A stretch of 64,000 nucleotides of DNA. It comes from Novosphingobium sp. FKTRR1 (GTDB taxonomy: Bacteria; Pseudomonadota; Alphaproteobacteria; Sphingomonadales; Sphingomonadaceae). The translations under genes and the position numbers were made by a program. The stretch lies in contig NZ_JAIZDA010000004.1 in the NCBI RefSeq assembly GCF_020404405.1, positions 186,001-250,000 of the forward strand. Reading direction: 5' to 3'. Numbering within the stretch: position 1 is the stretch's first letter; the number at the start of each line of letters is the position of its first letter. Positions 29,643 to 39,210 of the stretch are shown here, piece after piece. A model generated the notes under the pieces. That model was given only the letters and a program-made list of their open reading frames with translations, had not been told where the DNA came from and did no database searches.

Positions 29643-31111
29643 CAGGCTACCTTGTTGACGGCGAGATCAAGCTGACCGTGGGCGTTGCGCTCGGCAAGGT
29701 CGGTCAGCGCTGTCGGGTAATCGCCAGTGAAGCAGGCGTCGCAATATTGCGGACAGCCGTCGTTGCGGCGCGCTTCGCCAACCGCACGGTAAAGCCCGTC
29801 GATCGACACGAAGGCAAGGCTGTCAGCCTGAATGAAGCGGGCCATCGCCTCGATATCCATGCGCGCGGCAAGCAGCTTCGAGCGTTCGGGCGTATCGACG
29901 CCATAGAAGCACGAATGTTCGGTCGGCGGACTGGCGACGCGGAAGTGGACTTCGCGGGCACCGGCATCGCGCATCATCTGCACGATCTTGAGGCTGGTGG
30001 TGCCGCGCACGATCGAATCGTCGATCAGCACGATGCGCTTGCCTTCGACCAGTGCGCGGTTTGCGTTGTGCTTGCGCTTCACGTCGGCGTTGCGGGCGCC
30101 GTCGGAGGGCTGGATGAAAGTGCGGCCGACATAGTGCGAACGGATGATGCCCAGTTCGAACGGAATGCCAGATTCGCGCGCATAGCCGAGCGCGGCCGGG
30201 GTGCCGCTGTCGGGCACCGGGATCACCAGATCGGCATCGACCCCCGCTTCGATCGCGAGTTGCGCGCCGATTGCCTTGCGCACTTCATAGACCGAGTGAC
30301 CGTTGAGGATCGAATCCGGGCGGCTGAAATAGACGTGCTCGAAAATGCACGGGCGCGCCGCCGGGCTGCCGAACGGACGGTGGCTGCTGATCTGTCCATC
30401 CAGATCGACCTGGATCATCTCGCCCGGCTCGACCTCGCGCACGAATTCGGCGCCAACCACATCAAGCGCGACGGTTTCGCTGGCAAAGACCACGGCATCG
30501 CCAAGCTTGCCCATAACCAGCGGGCGGATGCCCAGCGGATCGCGGCAGGCGATCATGCCCAGCGGGGTCATGCAGATGAGCGAGTAGGCGCCTTCGACCA
30601 GCCGCAGCGCATCGACGAAGCGGTCGGGCAGGGTGGGGTAGCGGCTGGTTGCAACGAGGTGGATGATGACCTCGGTATCCGAGGTCGACTGGAAAATCGC
30701 GCCCTTGTTGACCAGATCGCGCTTGAGCGTGGTGGCGTTCGAGATGTTGCCATTGTGGGCGATCGCGAAACCGCCCGAGGCGAGATCGGCGAACAGCGGC
30801 TGGACATTGCGCAGGCCCGATCCGCCAGTGGTCGAATACCGCACGTGCCCTGCTGCCATCATGCCTGGCAATTCGGCGATGGCCGAGCCGCTCGAAAAAT
30901 TCTGCGCAACATGGCCGATGCCCTTGCGCGAATAGAATTCCTGACCGTCAAAGCTGGTGATGCCCACCGCTTCCTGGCCACGGTGTTGCAGTGCGTGCAG
31001 GCCGAGCGCTGTCAGCGCGGCGGCATCACGCGCGCCGAGCACGCCGAAAATGCCGCATTCCTCACGGAGCTTGTCGCCGTCCGCGTCACGAAAGGGGTCG
31101 GTAAGGTTCAT
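29642..31111 (-). CDS. purF: Amidophosphoribosyltransferase PurF
   Basis: The 489-residue enzyme has the N-terminal glutaminase domain: a short propeptide then the nucleophilic cysteine of EECGIFGVLG, GHVRYSTTG and NGNISNATTL. The C-terminal phosphoribosyltransferase domain carries the PRPP loop VLIDDSIVRGTTS. It makes phosphoribosylamine, the first step of purine synthesis. ATG 31111 is chosen because upstream in-frame ATGs lie within or beyond a 14-bp tandem repeat that is not a multiple of three. ATG at 31138 is a possible alternative. It precedes the SDR gene on the same strand. Confidence 0.95.
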   Translation of the reverse strand: MNLTDPFRDADGDKLREECGIFGVLGARDAAALTALGLHALQHRGQEAVGITSFDGQEFYSRKGIGHVAQNFSSGSAIAELPGMMAAGHVRYSTTGGSGLRNVQPLFADLASGGFAIAHNGNISNATTLKRDLVNKGAIFQSTSDTEVIIHLVATSRYPTLPDRFVDALRLVEGAYSLICMTPLGMIACRDPLGIRPLVMGKLGDAVVFASETVALDVVGAEFVREVEPGEMIQVDLDGQISSHRPFGSPAARPCIFEHVYFSRPDSILNGHSVYEVRKAIGAQLAIEAGVDADLVIPVPDSGTPAALGYARESGIPFELGIIRSHYVGRTFIQPSDGARNADVKRKHNANRALVEGKRIVLIDDSIVRGTTSLKIVQMMRDAGAREVHFRVASPPTEHSCFYGVDTPERSKLLAARMDIEAMARFIQADSLAFVSIDGLYRAVGEARRNDGCPQYCDACFTGDYPTALTDLAERNAHGQLDLAVNKVA

Positions 31112-31140
31112 GGCTTTTCGCGCAAGGTCCGCATGCATGG

Positions 31141-31182
31141 GTTGCAAGGTTGGGGTTGCAAGGTTGGGGTCGCAAGGTTGCG
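31141..31182. repeat. 14-bp tandem repeat, three copies, upstream of purF
   Basis: GTTGCAAGGTTGGG occurs at 31141-31154 and 31155-31168, followed by the diverged GTCGCAAGGTTGCG at 31169-31182. The period is not divisible by three, which argues against coding. It sits in the purF leader, 30 bases from the start. Confidence 0.8.
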
Positions 31183-31333
31183 CTAACAAACAGGGCGACC
31201 GATCCACCGGTTCTCGGGTCCGCCATGTAGGATGTTTGTAACGGAACGCAAGCCCAAGGTGGTTGCGTGCGGTACGATACGAGGCCTTGCGCTGCGTGAC
31301 GGCGGGCGCAAGGGCACGCTGCCGGTCGCCCGA

Positions 31334-31361
31334 TTGGTGCCCGATCCGCTTGCGTTATAGG
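31334..31361 (+). promoter_or_regulatory. candidate promoter of the diguanylate cyclase gene
   Basis: TTGGTG (31334-31339) and TATAGG (31356-31361) are 16 bases apart, 33 bases before the ATG at 31394. An AT-rich stretch follows. Judged by eye. Confidence 0.3.
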
Positions 31362-31393
31362 TATTTTTACTAGTTTCCTTCACTTGTTCAGGC

Positions 31394-32824
31394 ATGGGTA
31401 GCGTTCGACGTCTGATGAGTCCGATAGTGACCGCGCTGTTGTATTTTTTGGCAACAGTGGCGTCGCTGCAATTTTTCCGGTTCGACAATGGTGTTGCGCA
31501 AATCTGGCTCCCCGGCGCACTTTTAGCGGCGAGGTTGCTGGTCTTGCCCCGCTCCGAATGGCCGTCCAACGCCGTGGCTGGCGTCATTGCCAATGCGATC
31601 GCAGCGGGTCTGTTCGGTCTTGGCTGGCCGGTTGCATTGCCATTGTCTTGCGTCAACGTGGCCGAAGCGATTGCTGCCGCGCTCGTCGCGCGCCGCCTGA
31701 TCGATGCGCACTGGCCCAGCCACCCTCTTGAATTGATGTCCGGATGCTATCTTGGGATCGGGCTTGCAGTCCCGGTGTGCAGCGCTTTTGTCGGTGCGAT
31801 ACTTGTCCACGCCATCGTCGGGGTGCCGTTCGAGAGCAACTTCCTGCACTATCTGGTAGGTCATTCGGTGGGGCTGATCCTGCTGCTGCCGACCGCCCTG
31901 GCCGTTGCAGGTGCTGTTGCGAATCCAGCGCTTCGTCCGACGCGTTCGCGCCTGCTGCTTTATGCCCTGTTTTTCTCGGCCATGATGGCTTTGACTTTTG
32001 CGGTATTCGGGCAGCGTGTTCCCGGATTCATGTTGCTGCCATTGGTCTTCGCCATGTTGGCCGGGATGTGGACCGATAGCATGGTGGCGCTGGCCCTGCC
32101 GCTGGCGATCGCCATTGCAGGCGGCTTGCAGACATGGCTTGGCCATGGGCCGATCCAGCTTTTCCGCGCCGATCTTGGCGACCAGTTGCAGGCACAACAG
32201 CTCTATTCGGCGTTCATCCTGTTGTGCACCCTGCCGGTCGTCGCCGAACAGGAGCGCCGCCGTCACGAAATCGGCCGACTCGCCAATCGCGAGCAGCACT
32301 ATCGCCGCCTCGTGGTCGAAGCGGACGACACGATCCGCCATCTGACCCGCGCGGCCTTCACCGATCCGTTGACCGGGCTTGCCAATCGCCGGGCCTTCTT
32401 TGACCAGATGCGCGCATCGATCAGCCGGGGCGATGCCGACTGTATCGCCATTCTCGACATCGACCACTTCAAGCAGGTCAACGACCGATACGGCCATACC
32501 GTCGGCGACGATGCCCTGTGCGTATTCGCGCGGACCGCGTTGCAAGCGGTCCGCGCAAGCGACTGCATTGCCCGGATCGGTGGCGAGGAATTCGCCCTTC
32601 TGCTGCGCGATACGTCCATCGATCTGGCCGAAAAGATCTGCGAGCGGCTGGGGCAGCGCATCGCAGAAACCGGTATTCCGGTACCGGGAGGCGAGATCCG
32701 CGTCACCATCAGCACCGGCATAGCGACGCTTGGCGATGACCCGGATGCAGCATTTCTGGCGGCCGACCGGGCGCTTTACCGCGCCAAGAATGCCGGGCGC
32801 TCACGGCTGGTGGTTGCTGCCTGA
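31394..32824 (+). CDS. Membrane-bound diguanylate cyclase, MASE1-like sensor plus GGDEF
   Basis: The 476-residue protein has about eight hydrophobic segments over residues 10-285, resembling a MASE1 sensor (DNGVAQIWLPGALLAARLLV, HYLVGHSVGLILLLP). A short coiled linker and a GGDEF domain (about residues 310-475) follow. The active site is RIGGEEFALLLRD, preceded five residues earlier by RASD, the RxxD inhibitory site. The enzyme would make c-di-GMP from GTP and be inhibited by its product. The MASE1 ligand is unknown. It is divergent from purF across 282 bases. Confidence 0.9.
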   Translation: MGSVRRLMSPIVTALLYFLATVASLQFFRFDNGVAQIWLPGALLAARLLVLPRSEWPSNAVAGVIANAIAAGLFGLGWPVALPLSCVNVAEAIAAALVARRLIDAHWPSHPLELMSGCYLGIGLAVPVCSAFVGAILVHAIVGVPFESNFLHYLVGHSVGLILLLPTALAVAGAVANPALRPTRSRLLLYALFFSAMMALTFAVFGQRVPGFMLLPLVFAMLAGMWTDSMVALALPLAIAIAGGLQTWLGHGPIQLFRADLGDQLQAQQLYSAFILLCTLPVVAEQERRRHEIGRLANREQHYRRLVVEADDTIRHLTRAAFTDPLTGLANRRAFFDQMRASISRGDADCIAILDIDHFKQVNDRYGHTVGDDALCVFARTALQAVRASDCIARIGGEEFALLLRDTSIDLAEKICERLGQRIAETGIPVPGGEIRVTISTGIATLGDDPDAAFLAADRALYRAKNAGRSRLVVAA

Positions 32825-32931
32825 ACTTTCCAAGCTGGGAGATGCCGCAGCCGCAACGACCGGCGTGGCCATTGCCAGTTCATGTTGCAGCGCCTAATCC
32901 CCTCGCGAAACTTGACCAGAGGCGCTGAGGT

Positions 32932-34173
32932 TTGCTGCTTTCACCGTTCGAATGGACCATTGCCCGGCGTTATATGCTGCCTGGCAGAGGGGAAGCCTTC
33001 ATCGCCATGGTGGCCGGGATCAGTCTCGTCGCGGTGATGCTGGGGGTGGCCGCACTGGTCATCGTGATGAGCGTGATGAACGGTTTTCGCGCCGAACTGC
33101 TCGACAAGATCGTGGGCCTGAACGGTCATGCCATCATTCAGGCCTATGGTGGGCGGTTGGACAACTGGCAGGACATTCTGCACCGGGTGCAGACAACGCC
33201 GGGTGTCACACGCGCCTCGCCCTTGCTTGAACAACCGCTTTTGGCAACGTTCAACGGGCGGGTCGAAGCGGTCATCGTGCGCGGCAACACTGCCAGCGAC
33301 ATTGGCCGGCTCGCCCCCAAGCGAGTCGGCGGCGATGTCGCCTCGATCAAGCCGGGTTCTAACAACGTGGCGATCGGATCGCGGCTCGCCGAGAACCTTG
33401 GTGTGCAGGTGGGCGACACGCTGACCATCGTCAATCCGGCGGGTCGGTCGACACCGTTCGGCACCGTCCCGCGCGAGATCGGCTACCGGGTCGGCGCGAT
33501 CTTCGAGATCGGCGTCTATGACTACGACAATTCCTTCGTTGTCATGCCTATTCCCGATGCGCAGACGCTGCTGCTTACCGGCGATTCGATCGGTATGATC
33601 GAGGTGACGACCACCGACCCAGACACCGTTGGCGCCACACTGGCCCCGATCAAGGCGGCACTGGCAGGCAAGGCGGTGGTGACGGACTGGAAAACCATCA
33701 ACGCCAGCCTGTTCGAAGCGCTCGCGGTCGAACGCGTGGCGATGTTCGTGGTGCTCTCGATCATCGTGCTGGTGGCGGTGTTCAACATCCTGTCGTCGCT
33801 GATCATGCTGGTGCGCGCCAAGACGCGCGACATCGCGATCCTGCGCACAATGGGGGCAACCCGGACCAGCCTGCTCAAGATCTTCGTGACTATAGGCTTC
33901 GTCATCGGCGCGTTGGGCACGCTGATCGGACTGCTGCTGGGGCTGGTGTTCCTCTATTTCCGCCAGCCGATCGTGCATCTGGTCGAAATCCTGACCGGGC
34001 AGAACCTGTGGGATCCTTCGATCCGCTTTCTGACGGAGCTGCCCAGCCGGAGCGATCCGGTCGAGATCACCGTCATCTGCCTGATGGCGCTGCTGCTCAG
34101 CTTCCTTGCCACACTCTATCCCGCGCTCAAGGCAGCGAGCACCGATCCGGTACAGGTACTGCGCTATGAGTGA
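32932..34173 (+). CDS. Lipoprotein-releasing ABC transporter permease LolC/LolE
   Basis: The 413-residue permease has one N-terminal transmembrane helix (about 30-50), a large periplasmic domain and three C-terminal helices (about 270-390). The opening [20 protein letters not shown] is typical of LolC/E, and [23 protein letters not shown] is the coupling region that touches LolD. It extracts outer-membrane lipoproteins from the inner membrane. The start is TTG at 32932 because an in-frame stop lies directly upstream (32926-32928). It overlaps lolD by 8 bases. Only one permease gene is present, so the transporter may be a homodimer or the partner lies elsewhere. Confidence 0.9.
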   Translation: MLLSPFEWTIARRYMLPGRGEAFIAMVAGISLVAVMLGVAALVIVMSVMNGFRAELLDKIVGLNGHAIIQAYGGRLDNWQDILHRVQTTPGVTRASPLLEQPLLATFNGRVEAVIVRGNTASDIGRLAPKRVGGDVASIKPGSNNVAIGSRLAENLGVQVGDTLTIVNPAGRSTPFGTVPREIGYRVGAIFEIGVYDYDNSFVVMPIPDAQTLLLTGDSIGMIEVTTTDPDTVGATLAPIKAALAGKAVVTDWKTINASLFEALAVERVAMFVVLSIIVLVAVFNILSSLIMLVRAKTRDIAILRTMGATRTSLLKIFVTIGFVIGALGTLIGLLLGLVFLYFRQPIVHLVEILTGQNLWDPSIRFLTELPSRSDPVEITVICLMALLLSFLATLYPALKAASTDPVQVLRYE

Positions 34174-34855
34174 TGCGACAAACGCCGAACCCGTCGTGCG
34201 TCTGCGCGATTTGCGCCGCAGCTTTTCGCAAGGCGGCGAGACGATCGAGGTGCTGCGCGGCATCAACCTCGACATCAATCCGGGCGAGATCGTGGCACTT
34301 CTGGGCCCCTCCGGCTCGGGCAAATCGACGATGTTGCAGGCGGTTGGCCTGCTCGAAGGTGGCTTTCAGGGTTCGATCAGCATCGTCGGGCAGGATGCTA
34401 CGGCGATGTCGGGCGATGCGCGCACCACCTTGCGGCGCGAACACCTTGGCTTCGTCTATCAGTTCCACCACCTGCTGCCCGATTTCAACGCCACCGAAAA
34501 CGTCGTGCTGCCGCAACTGGTGGCTGGCAGGTCGGTGGCCGATGCGCATGTCCGTGCGCGTGAACTGCTGGCCGCGCTAGGCCTTGATCACCGGCTTGAC
34601 CATCGCCCCAGCCAGCTTTCGGGCGGCGAGCAACAGCGGGTCGCAGTGGCGCGCGCGCTGGCCAATCGTCCGTCGCTTGTGCTGGCGGACGAGCCGACGG
34701 GTAACCTTGACGAAGCGACCGCCGAGCGGGTGTTCGATGAATTCATCCGCCTGGTGCGCGGCGAAGGCAGCGCGGCGCTTGTCGCCACCCACAACGAGCG
34801 CCTCGCCTTCCGCATGGACCGTGTGTTGCGGCTGCACGAAGGCCGGTTGGAGTAA
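34166..34855 (+). CDS. lolD: Lipoprotein-releasing ABC transporter ATP-binding protein LolD
   Basis: The 229-residue ATPase has Walker [10 protein letters not shown], a Q-loop and the Lol-type [16 protein letters not shown], signature LSGGEQQR, Walker [12 protein letters not shown] and H-loop VATHNERLA. It drives lipoprotein release with the overlapping permease. The ATG at 34166 gives the usual length; a longer frame from 34106 enters the permease coding region. The terminal bases overlap the permease by 8. Confidence 0.95.
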   Translation: MSDATNAEPVVRLRDLRRSFSQGGETIEVLRGINLDINPGEIVALLGPSGSGKSTMLQAVGLLEGGFQGSISIVGQDATAMSGDARTTLRREHLGFVYQFHHLLPDFNATENVVLPQLVAGRSVADAHVRARELLAALGLDHRLDHRPSQLSGGEQQRVAVARALANRPSLVLADEPTGNLDEATAERVFDEFIRLVRGEGSAALVATHNERLAFRMDRVLRLHEGRLE

Positions 34856-34935
34856 CAACGAGCAGGTTGGCGCTTGCTTCGATTGGCAACCCGAGGCACA
34901 TTTTATCCGAACGATAACAATTCGGGGGAATCGCC

Positions 34936-35424
34936 ATGTCCGGACCGCAGACCATTGCCGACTTTACCGCCAAGAAACCCAATGGCGAGGAAATCAGCCT
35001 TGCCGACAAGCTCGGCAAAGTGCTGTTGGTTGTCAACACCGCCAGCAAATGCGGGTTCACCCCGCAGTATGACGGGCTTGAGGCGCTGTGGAAGGAATAC
35101 GGCGACAAGGGCTTCGAAGTGCTGGCTTTCCCGTGCAACCAGTTCGGCGGGCAGGAACCGGGCAATGCCGACGAGATCGAGAGCTTCTGCAAGGTGAACT
35201 TCGGCGTCAGCTTTCCGCTGATGGCCAAGATCGAAGTCAACGGCGCGGGTGCCGATCCGCTTTACACCTGGCTCAAGTCGGAAGCGCCGGGCGTGCTGGG
35301 ATCGAAGGGGATCAAGTGGAACTTCACCAAGTTCCTGATCGACCGCTCGGGCAAGGTCGTGCGCCGGTATGCGCCGACGGACAAGCCTGCTGGACTTGCC
35401 AAGGATATCGAAGCGCTGCTTTGA
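34936..35424 (+). CDS. Glutathione peroxidase (thioredoxin-fold, cysteine form)
   Basis: The 162-residue protein has the peroxidatic cysteine in NTASKCGFTPQ, the catalytic glutamine/asparagine pieces FPCNQFGGQEPG, and the tryptophan motif KWNFTKFL. The active residue is encoded by TGC, so it is not a selenoprotein. Such enzymes reduce peroxides with glutathione or thioredoxin. FPCNQF supplies a resolving cysteine, so thioredoxin use is possible. No signal peptide. GGGGG lies before the ATG at 34936. Confidence 0.93.
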   Translation: MSGPQTIADFTAKKPNGEEISLADKLGKVLLVVNTASKCGFTPQYDGLEALWKEYGDKGFEVLAFPCNQFGGQEPGNADEIESFCKVNFGVSFPLMAKIEVNGAGADPLYTWLKSEAPGVLGSKGIKWNFTKFLIDRSGKVVRRYAPTDKPAGLAKDIEALL

Positions 35425-35559
35425 GCGCAGTTCAACGCGTTCTGCTTTAACGTCTCCTGATACGAACGCAGGCCGCGGGGCTGTGTTCCGACCATTGCCA
35501 AGTGGATAAAGCCCCGCGTGGACCTCGCCGAATCCCGGCCGAACCCCTAGTCTGAGCCA

Positions 35560-38500
35560 ATGCCTTACGCCCCGTTCGTTCCGCTGCGTGTCTTCTCGTC
35601 CTACACCATGCTCGATGGCGCGGTGGACCCAAAGGACATCGCCAAGACAGCGGCGGACCGGGGTTTCCCGGCGATCGCCATCACCGACCGCAACGGCCTG
35701 TACGGCTCGGTCGCTTTTGCCAAGGCGTGCAAGGACAAGGGCGTGCAGCCGGTCATCGGCACGATGCTGGCGGTCGCCCGTCCCGAGCGCGATGGGGCTG
35801 GCAAGCCCGGTTTCGGCAATCATGCGCCGACGATCGACTGGCTGGCGCTCTATGCTCAGGATTCTGCGGGCTACGACAACTTGTGCCATCTCGTCAGCCG
35901 CGCGCATCTTGATCGTCCGCTCGAATTCGCGCCGCATGTGCTGCTCTCCGATCTGTTCGGCCACACCGAGGGGCTGTTGTGCCTGACGGCTGCAGGCGAG
36001 GGTGCGCTGGTGCGCCTGCTGGCGGGTGAGCAACAGGTGGCTGCGGAAGCGTATGCTACATGGTTGTCCGAACTGTTCCCCGACCGGCTCTATATCGAGA
36101 TCGCGCGTCGGGGCGAGGAGGCCGAGCAGCGTGCCGAGGAGGCGCTTATCGAGCTCGCCTATGCACGCGACCTGCCATTGGTCGCGACCAATCCGGCCAG
36201 CTTTGCCGAGCGCAGCTTCTATGCCGCGCACGACGCGATGTTGTGCATCGCCAGTTCGACGCATGTGGACAGCACCGACCGCCCGCGCTCGTCGGTGGAA
36301 TGGTGGATCAAGCCTGCGGCGGTGATGGAAGAGGCGTTTGCCGATCTGCCCGAAGCGCTGGCCAATACGCTGGTGGTCGCGCAGCGTTGCGCGGTCATGC
36401 CGCCCAAGCGCAAGCCGATCTTGCCCAGCCTTGCTGGCGATCAGGAGGGCGAGGCCAAGGCCTGTGCCGCCGACAGTCGCACCGGTCTGGTGGCGCGGCT
36501 GCGTCCCTATTACCCCGAGGCGACGCACGGCGAGCTGGCCAATCTGCTTACGCTGGGCCCCGATCTGGAAGCCGATGCGGGGCAGTTTCCAGCACTCGCT
36601 GCCGCAGGTATCTGGGACGAAGTGCTCGGCTATCGTGAGCGCCTGGAATTCGAGATCGCCATCATCAACCGGATGGGGTTCGGCGGATACTTCCTGATCG
36701 TGGCCGACTTCATCAAGTGGGCCAAGGATCAGGGCATTCCGGTGGGGCCGGGGCGCGGATCGGGCGCAGGCTCGCTGGTGGCTTGGGCGCTGACCATCAC
36801 CGACCTTGATCCGATCAGGCTGGGGCTGCTGTTCGAACGCTTCCTGAACCCCGAACGCGTGTCGATGCCCGACTTCGATATCGACTTCTGCGAAACGCGG
36901 CGTGGCGAAGTCATCCGCTATGTTCAGCGCAAGTATGGCGATGACCACGTCGCGCAGATCATCACCTTCGGCAAGCTGAAGGCGCGCGCGGTGCTGCGCG
37001 ATACCGGGCGCATCCTGCAGATGAGCTATGGTCAGGTAGACCGGCTGTGCAAGATGGTGCCCAACCATCCGACCGATCCGTGGCCGCTGCCGCGCGCTCT
37101 TAACGGCGTGGCCGAACTGCGCCGCGAGTATGATCGCGATCCCGAAGTGCGTCGGCTGATCGATCTGGCGATGCAACTGGAGGGTCTGCCGCGCAACAGT
37201 TCCACGCACGCGGCGGGCGTGGTGATCGGTGATCGTCCGCTGGCGCATCTGGTGCCGCTCTACCGCGATCCGCGGTCCGACATGCCGGTGACGCAGTTCG
37301 ACATGAAGCATGTCGAGGATGCAGGCCTCGTCAAGTTCGACTTCCTTGGCCTGAAAACGCTGTCGGTGCTGCGCAAGGCGGTCGATCTGCTGGGTCGCCG
37401 TTCGATCGAGATCGACCTGTCGGCGCTGCCATGGGACGATGCCGATGTCTACAAGCTGCTGCAATCGGGCGACACGGTCGGCGTGTTCCAGCTGGAATCC
37501 GAAGGGATGCGGCGCACGCTGGCGGCAGTGAAGCCGACCAACTTCGGTGACATTATCGCTCTCGTCTCGCTTTATCGCCCCGGCCCGATGGACAACATTC
37601 CGCTGTTCGGCCGCCGCAAGAACGGCCTGGAAAGCATCGAGTACCCGCACGAAAAGCTGTCGGGCATCCTGTCCGAAACTTACGGCATCTTCGTCTATCA
37701 GGAACAGGTGATGCAGGCCGCGCAGATCCTGGCGGGCTATTCGCTGGGCGACGCCGACTTGCTGCGCCGCGCCATGGGCAAGAAGGTCCAGGCCGAAATG
37801 GACGCACAGCGCCAGCGTTTTGTCGATGGCTGCAAAACCGTGTCAGGGATCGAGGCGGGCAAGGCCAACGAACTGTTCGACTTGATCGACAAGTTCGCAG
37901 GCTACGGCTTCAACAAGAGCCACGCCGCCGCCTATGCGCTGCTCGCCTATCAGACCGCATGGCTCAAGACGCATTACCCGCACGAATTCTACGCCGCCTC
38001 GATGTGCTTCGACATGCACCAGTCGGAAAAGCTCAACATCTTTGTCGATGACATGCGCCGCAACGGGGTGGCTCTGGCCGGGCCCGATATCAACAAGTCG
38101 GAAGCCGAATTCACGGTCGAGCGCACGCAGGATTCTTATGCGGTGCGCTATGCGCTGGCAGGGCTGCGCAATGTCGGTGAAAAGGCGATGGAAGCGATCG
38201 TTGCCGAACGTGAGGCCAATGGCCCGTTCACGGGTCTGGACGACCTTTTCCGCCGCATCCCGGCCGGATCGATGAACCGCCGCCAGCTTGAAGCATTGGC
38301 GGCAGGCGGCGCGCTCGATGCGCTGGAGCCCAACCGCGCGCAACTGATCGCCAACGCTGAATTGCTGATGGCCGTTGCGGACGAGGCGGTACGCGCACGT
38401 ACATCAGGGCAGGGCGGCCTGTTCGGTGGGGATGATCATGCGGTGCCTGCGACAAGGCTGGTCGAGACCAAGCCATGGACCCGCGCCGAGCAGATGGCGG

Positions 38501-39150
38501 CCGAGCGCGAAAACTTCGGCTTCTATTTCGCGGCGCACCCGGTCGAGGAGTACCGTGCGGTCGCCTCGGCCAATGGTGCGCGCACTTATGCCAGCCTGAT
38601 GGCCGGGGGCGATGGCGGAGCGCGGTCAGGCGCGGTCATGGCAGCGCTGGTGGAGAACGTGCAGAAGCGCAAGACCAAGCGCGGCAAGGACTTCGTGTTG
38701 GCCGATTTCTCCGATGCGAGCGGGCTGTTTTCTGCCTCGTGTTTCGAGGAGTCGATGGTCGATGCCTTCGTCCAATGGGCGCGCGAGGGTACGTGCGTGC
38801 TGCTGACTGTGGAACTTGATCGGCCCAATCCGGACGAGCCGCCGCGCGTGACGGTGCGCGGCGGACGACCGCTGGACACCGTGACAAGCGCCAGCCGGAT
38901 GCAGTTGAAGCTCGACATCACCCGGCCCGAAGCAGCGACCGAACTGGCGCTGCTGCTTCCGCGCGCGCGCGACGCCAAGGGCGAGGTGTTCGCGCGGTTG
39001 CGCACGGGCGGCCCGCGCGAACCGTTGGTGCGGTTGGGGTCAGACTTTCAACTCGACAGTGAACTAATCGAACGGTTGATTCCGATCGAGGGCCTTGCCA
39101 ATGTAGCGCTGACGGCGAAAGCGGACAGACATCTGCGGCTCGTCGAATAA
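35560..39150 (+). CDS. dnaE: DNA polymerase III subunit alpha
   Basis: The 1196-residue replicative polymerase of class C has the N-terminal PHP domain (FVPLRVFSSYTMLDGAVDPK), the polymerase core with VGPGRGSGAGSLVAWAL and DFDIDFCETRRGEVI (catalytic aspartates), and ISTHAAGV-like NSSTHAAGVVIGDR, then YRPGPMDNI and the KSHAAAYALLAYQTAWLK finger. An OB fold and the tail interacting with beta clamp and tau (KTKRGKDFVLADFSDASG) close it. It is the main chromosomal DNA polymerase. Slightly longer than typical (about 1160 residues). The ATG at 35560 lies 135 bases after the glutathione peroxidase gene. Confidence 0.97.
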   Translation: MPYAPFVPLRVFSSYTMLDGAVDPKDIAKTAADRGFPAIAITDRNGLYGSVAFAKACKDKGVQPVIGTMLAVARPERDGAGKPGFGNHAPTIDWLALYAQDSAGYDNLCHLVSRAHLDRPLEFAPHVLLSDLFGHTEGLLCLTAAGEGALVRLLAGEQQVAAEAYATWLSELFPDRLYIEIARRGEEAEQRAEEALIELAYARDLPLVATNPASFAERSFYAAHDAMLCIASSTHVDSTDRPRSSVEWWIKPAAVMEEAFADLPEALANTLVVAQRCAVMPPKRKPILPSLAGDQEGEAKACAADSRTGLVARLRPYYPEATHGELANLLTLGPDLEADAGQFPALAAAGIWDEVLGYRERLEFEIAIINRMGFGGYFLIVADFIKWAKDQGIPVGPGRGSGAGSLVAWALTITDLDPIRLGLLFERFLNPERVSMPDFDIDFCETRRGEVIRYVQRKYGDDHVAQIITFGKLKARAVLRDTGRILQMSYGQVDRLCKMVPNHPTDPWPLPRALNGVAELRREYDRDPEVRRLIDLAMQLEGLPRNSSTHAAGVVIGDRPLAHLVPLYRDPRSDMPVTQFDMKHVEDAGLVKFDFLGLKTLSVLRKAVDLLGRRSIEIDLSALPWDDADVYKLLQSGDTVGVFQLESEGMRRTLAAVKPTNFGDIIALVSLYRPGPMDNIPLFGRRKNGLESIEYPHEKLSGILSETYGIFVYQEQVMQAAQILAGYSLGDADLLRRAMGKKVQAEMDAQRQRFVDGCKTVSGIEAGKANELFDLIDKFAGYGFNKSHAAAYALLAYQTAWLKTHYPHEFYAASMCFDMHQSEKLNIFVDDMRRNGVALAGPDINKSEAEFTVERTQDSYAVRYALAGLRNVGEKAMEAIVAEREANGPFTGLDDLFRRIPAGSMNRRQLEALAAGGALDALEPNRAQLIANAELLMAVADEAVRARTSGQGGLFGGDDHAVPATRLVETKPWTRAEQMAAERENFGFYFAAHPVEEYRAVASANGARTYASLMAGGDGGARSGAVMAALVENVQKRKTKRGKDFVLADFSDASGLFSASCFEESMVDAFVQWAREGTCVLLTVELDRPNPDEPPRVTVRGGRPLDTVTSASRMQLKLDITRPEAATELALLLPRARDAKGEVFARLRTGGPREPLVRLGSDFQLDSELIERLIPIEGLANVALTAKADRHLRLVE

Positions 39151-39210
39151 AACGGCTGACAAACAAGAACGTCGGCAAAACAACGATAAGATCATTCAGG
39201 AGGGATGCTG

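Noticed and set aside
34936..35424. Selenocysteine glutathione peroxidase
   Set aside because: The active residue is a TGC codon; no in-frame TGA or insertion element is needed.
34903..37650. Open frame of 915 codons on the minus strand
   Set aside because: Antisense to glutathione peroxidase and dnaE, both clear genes; the translation has no family resemblance.
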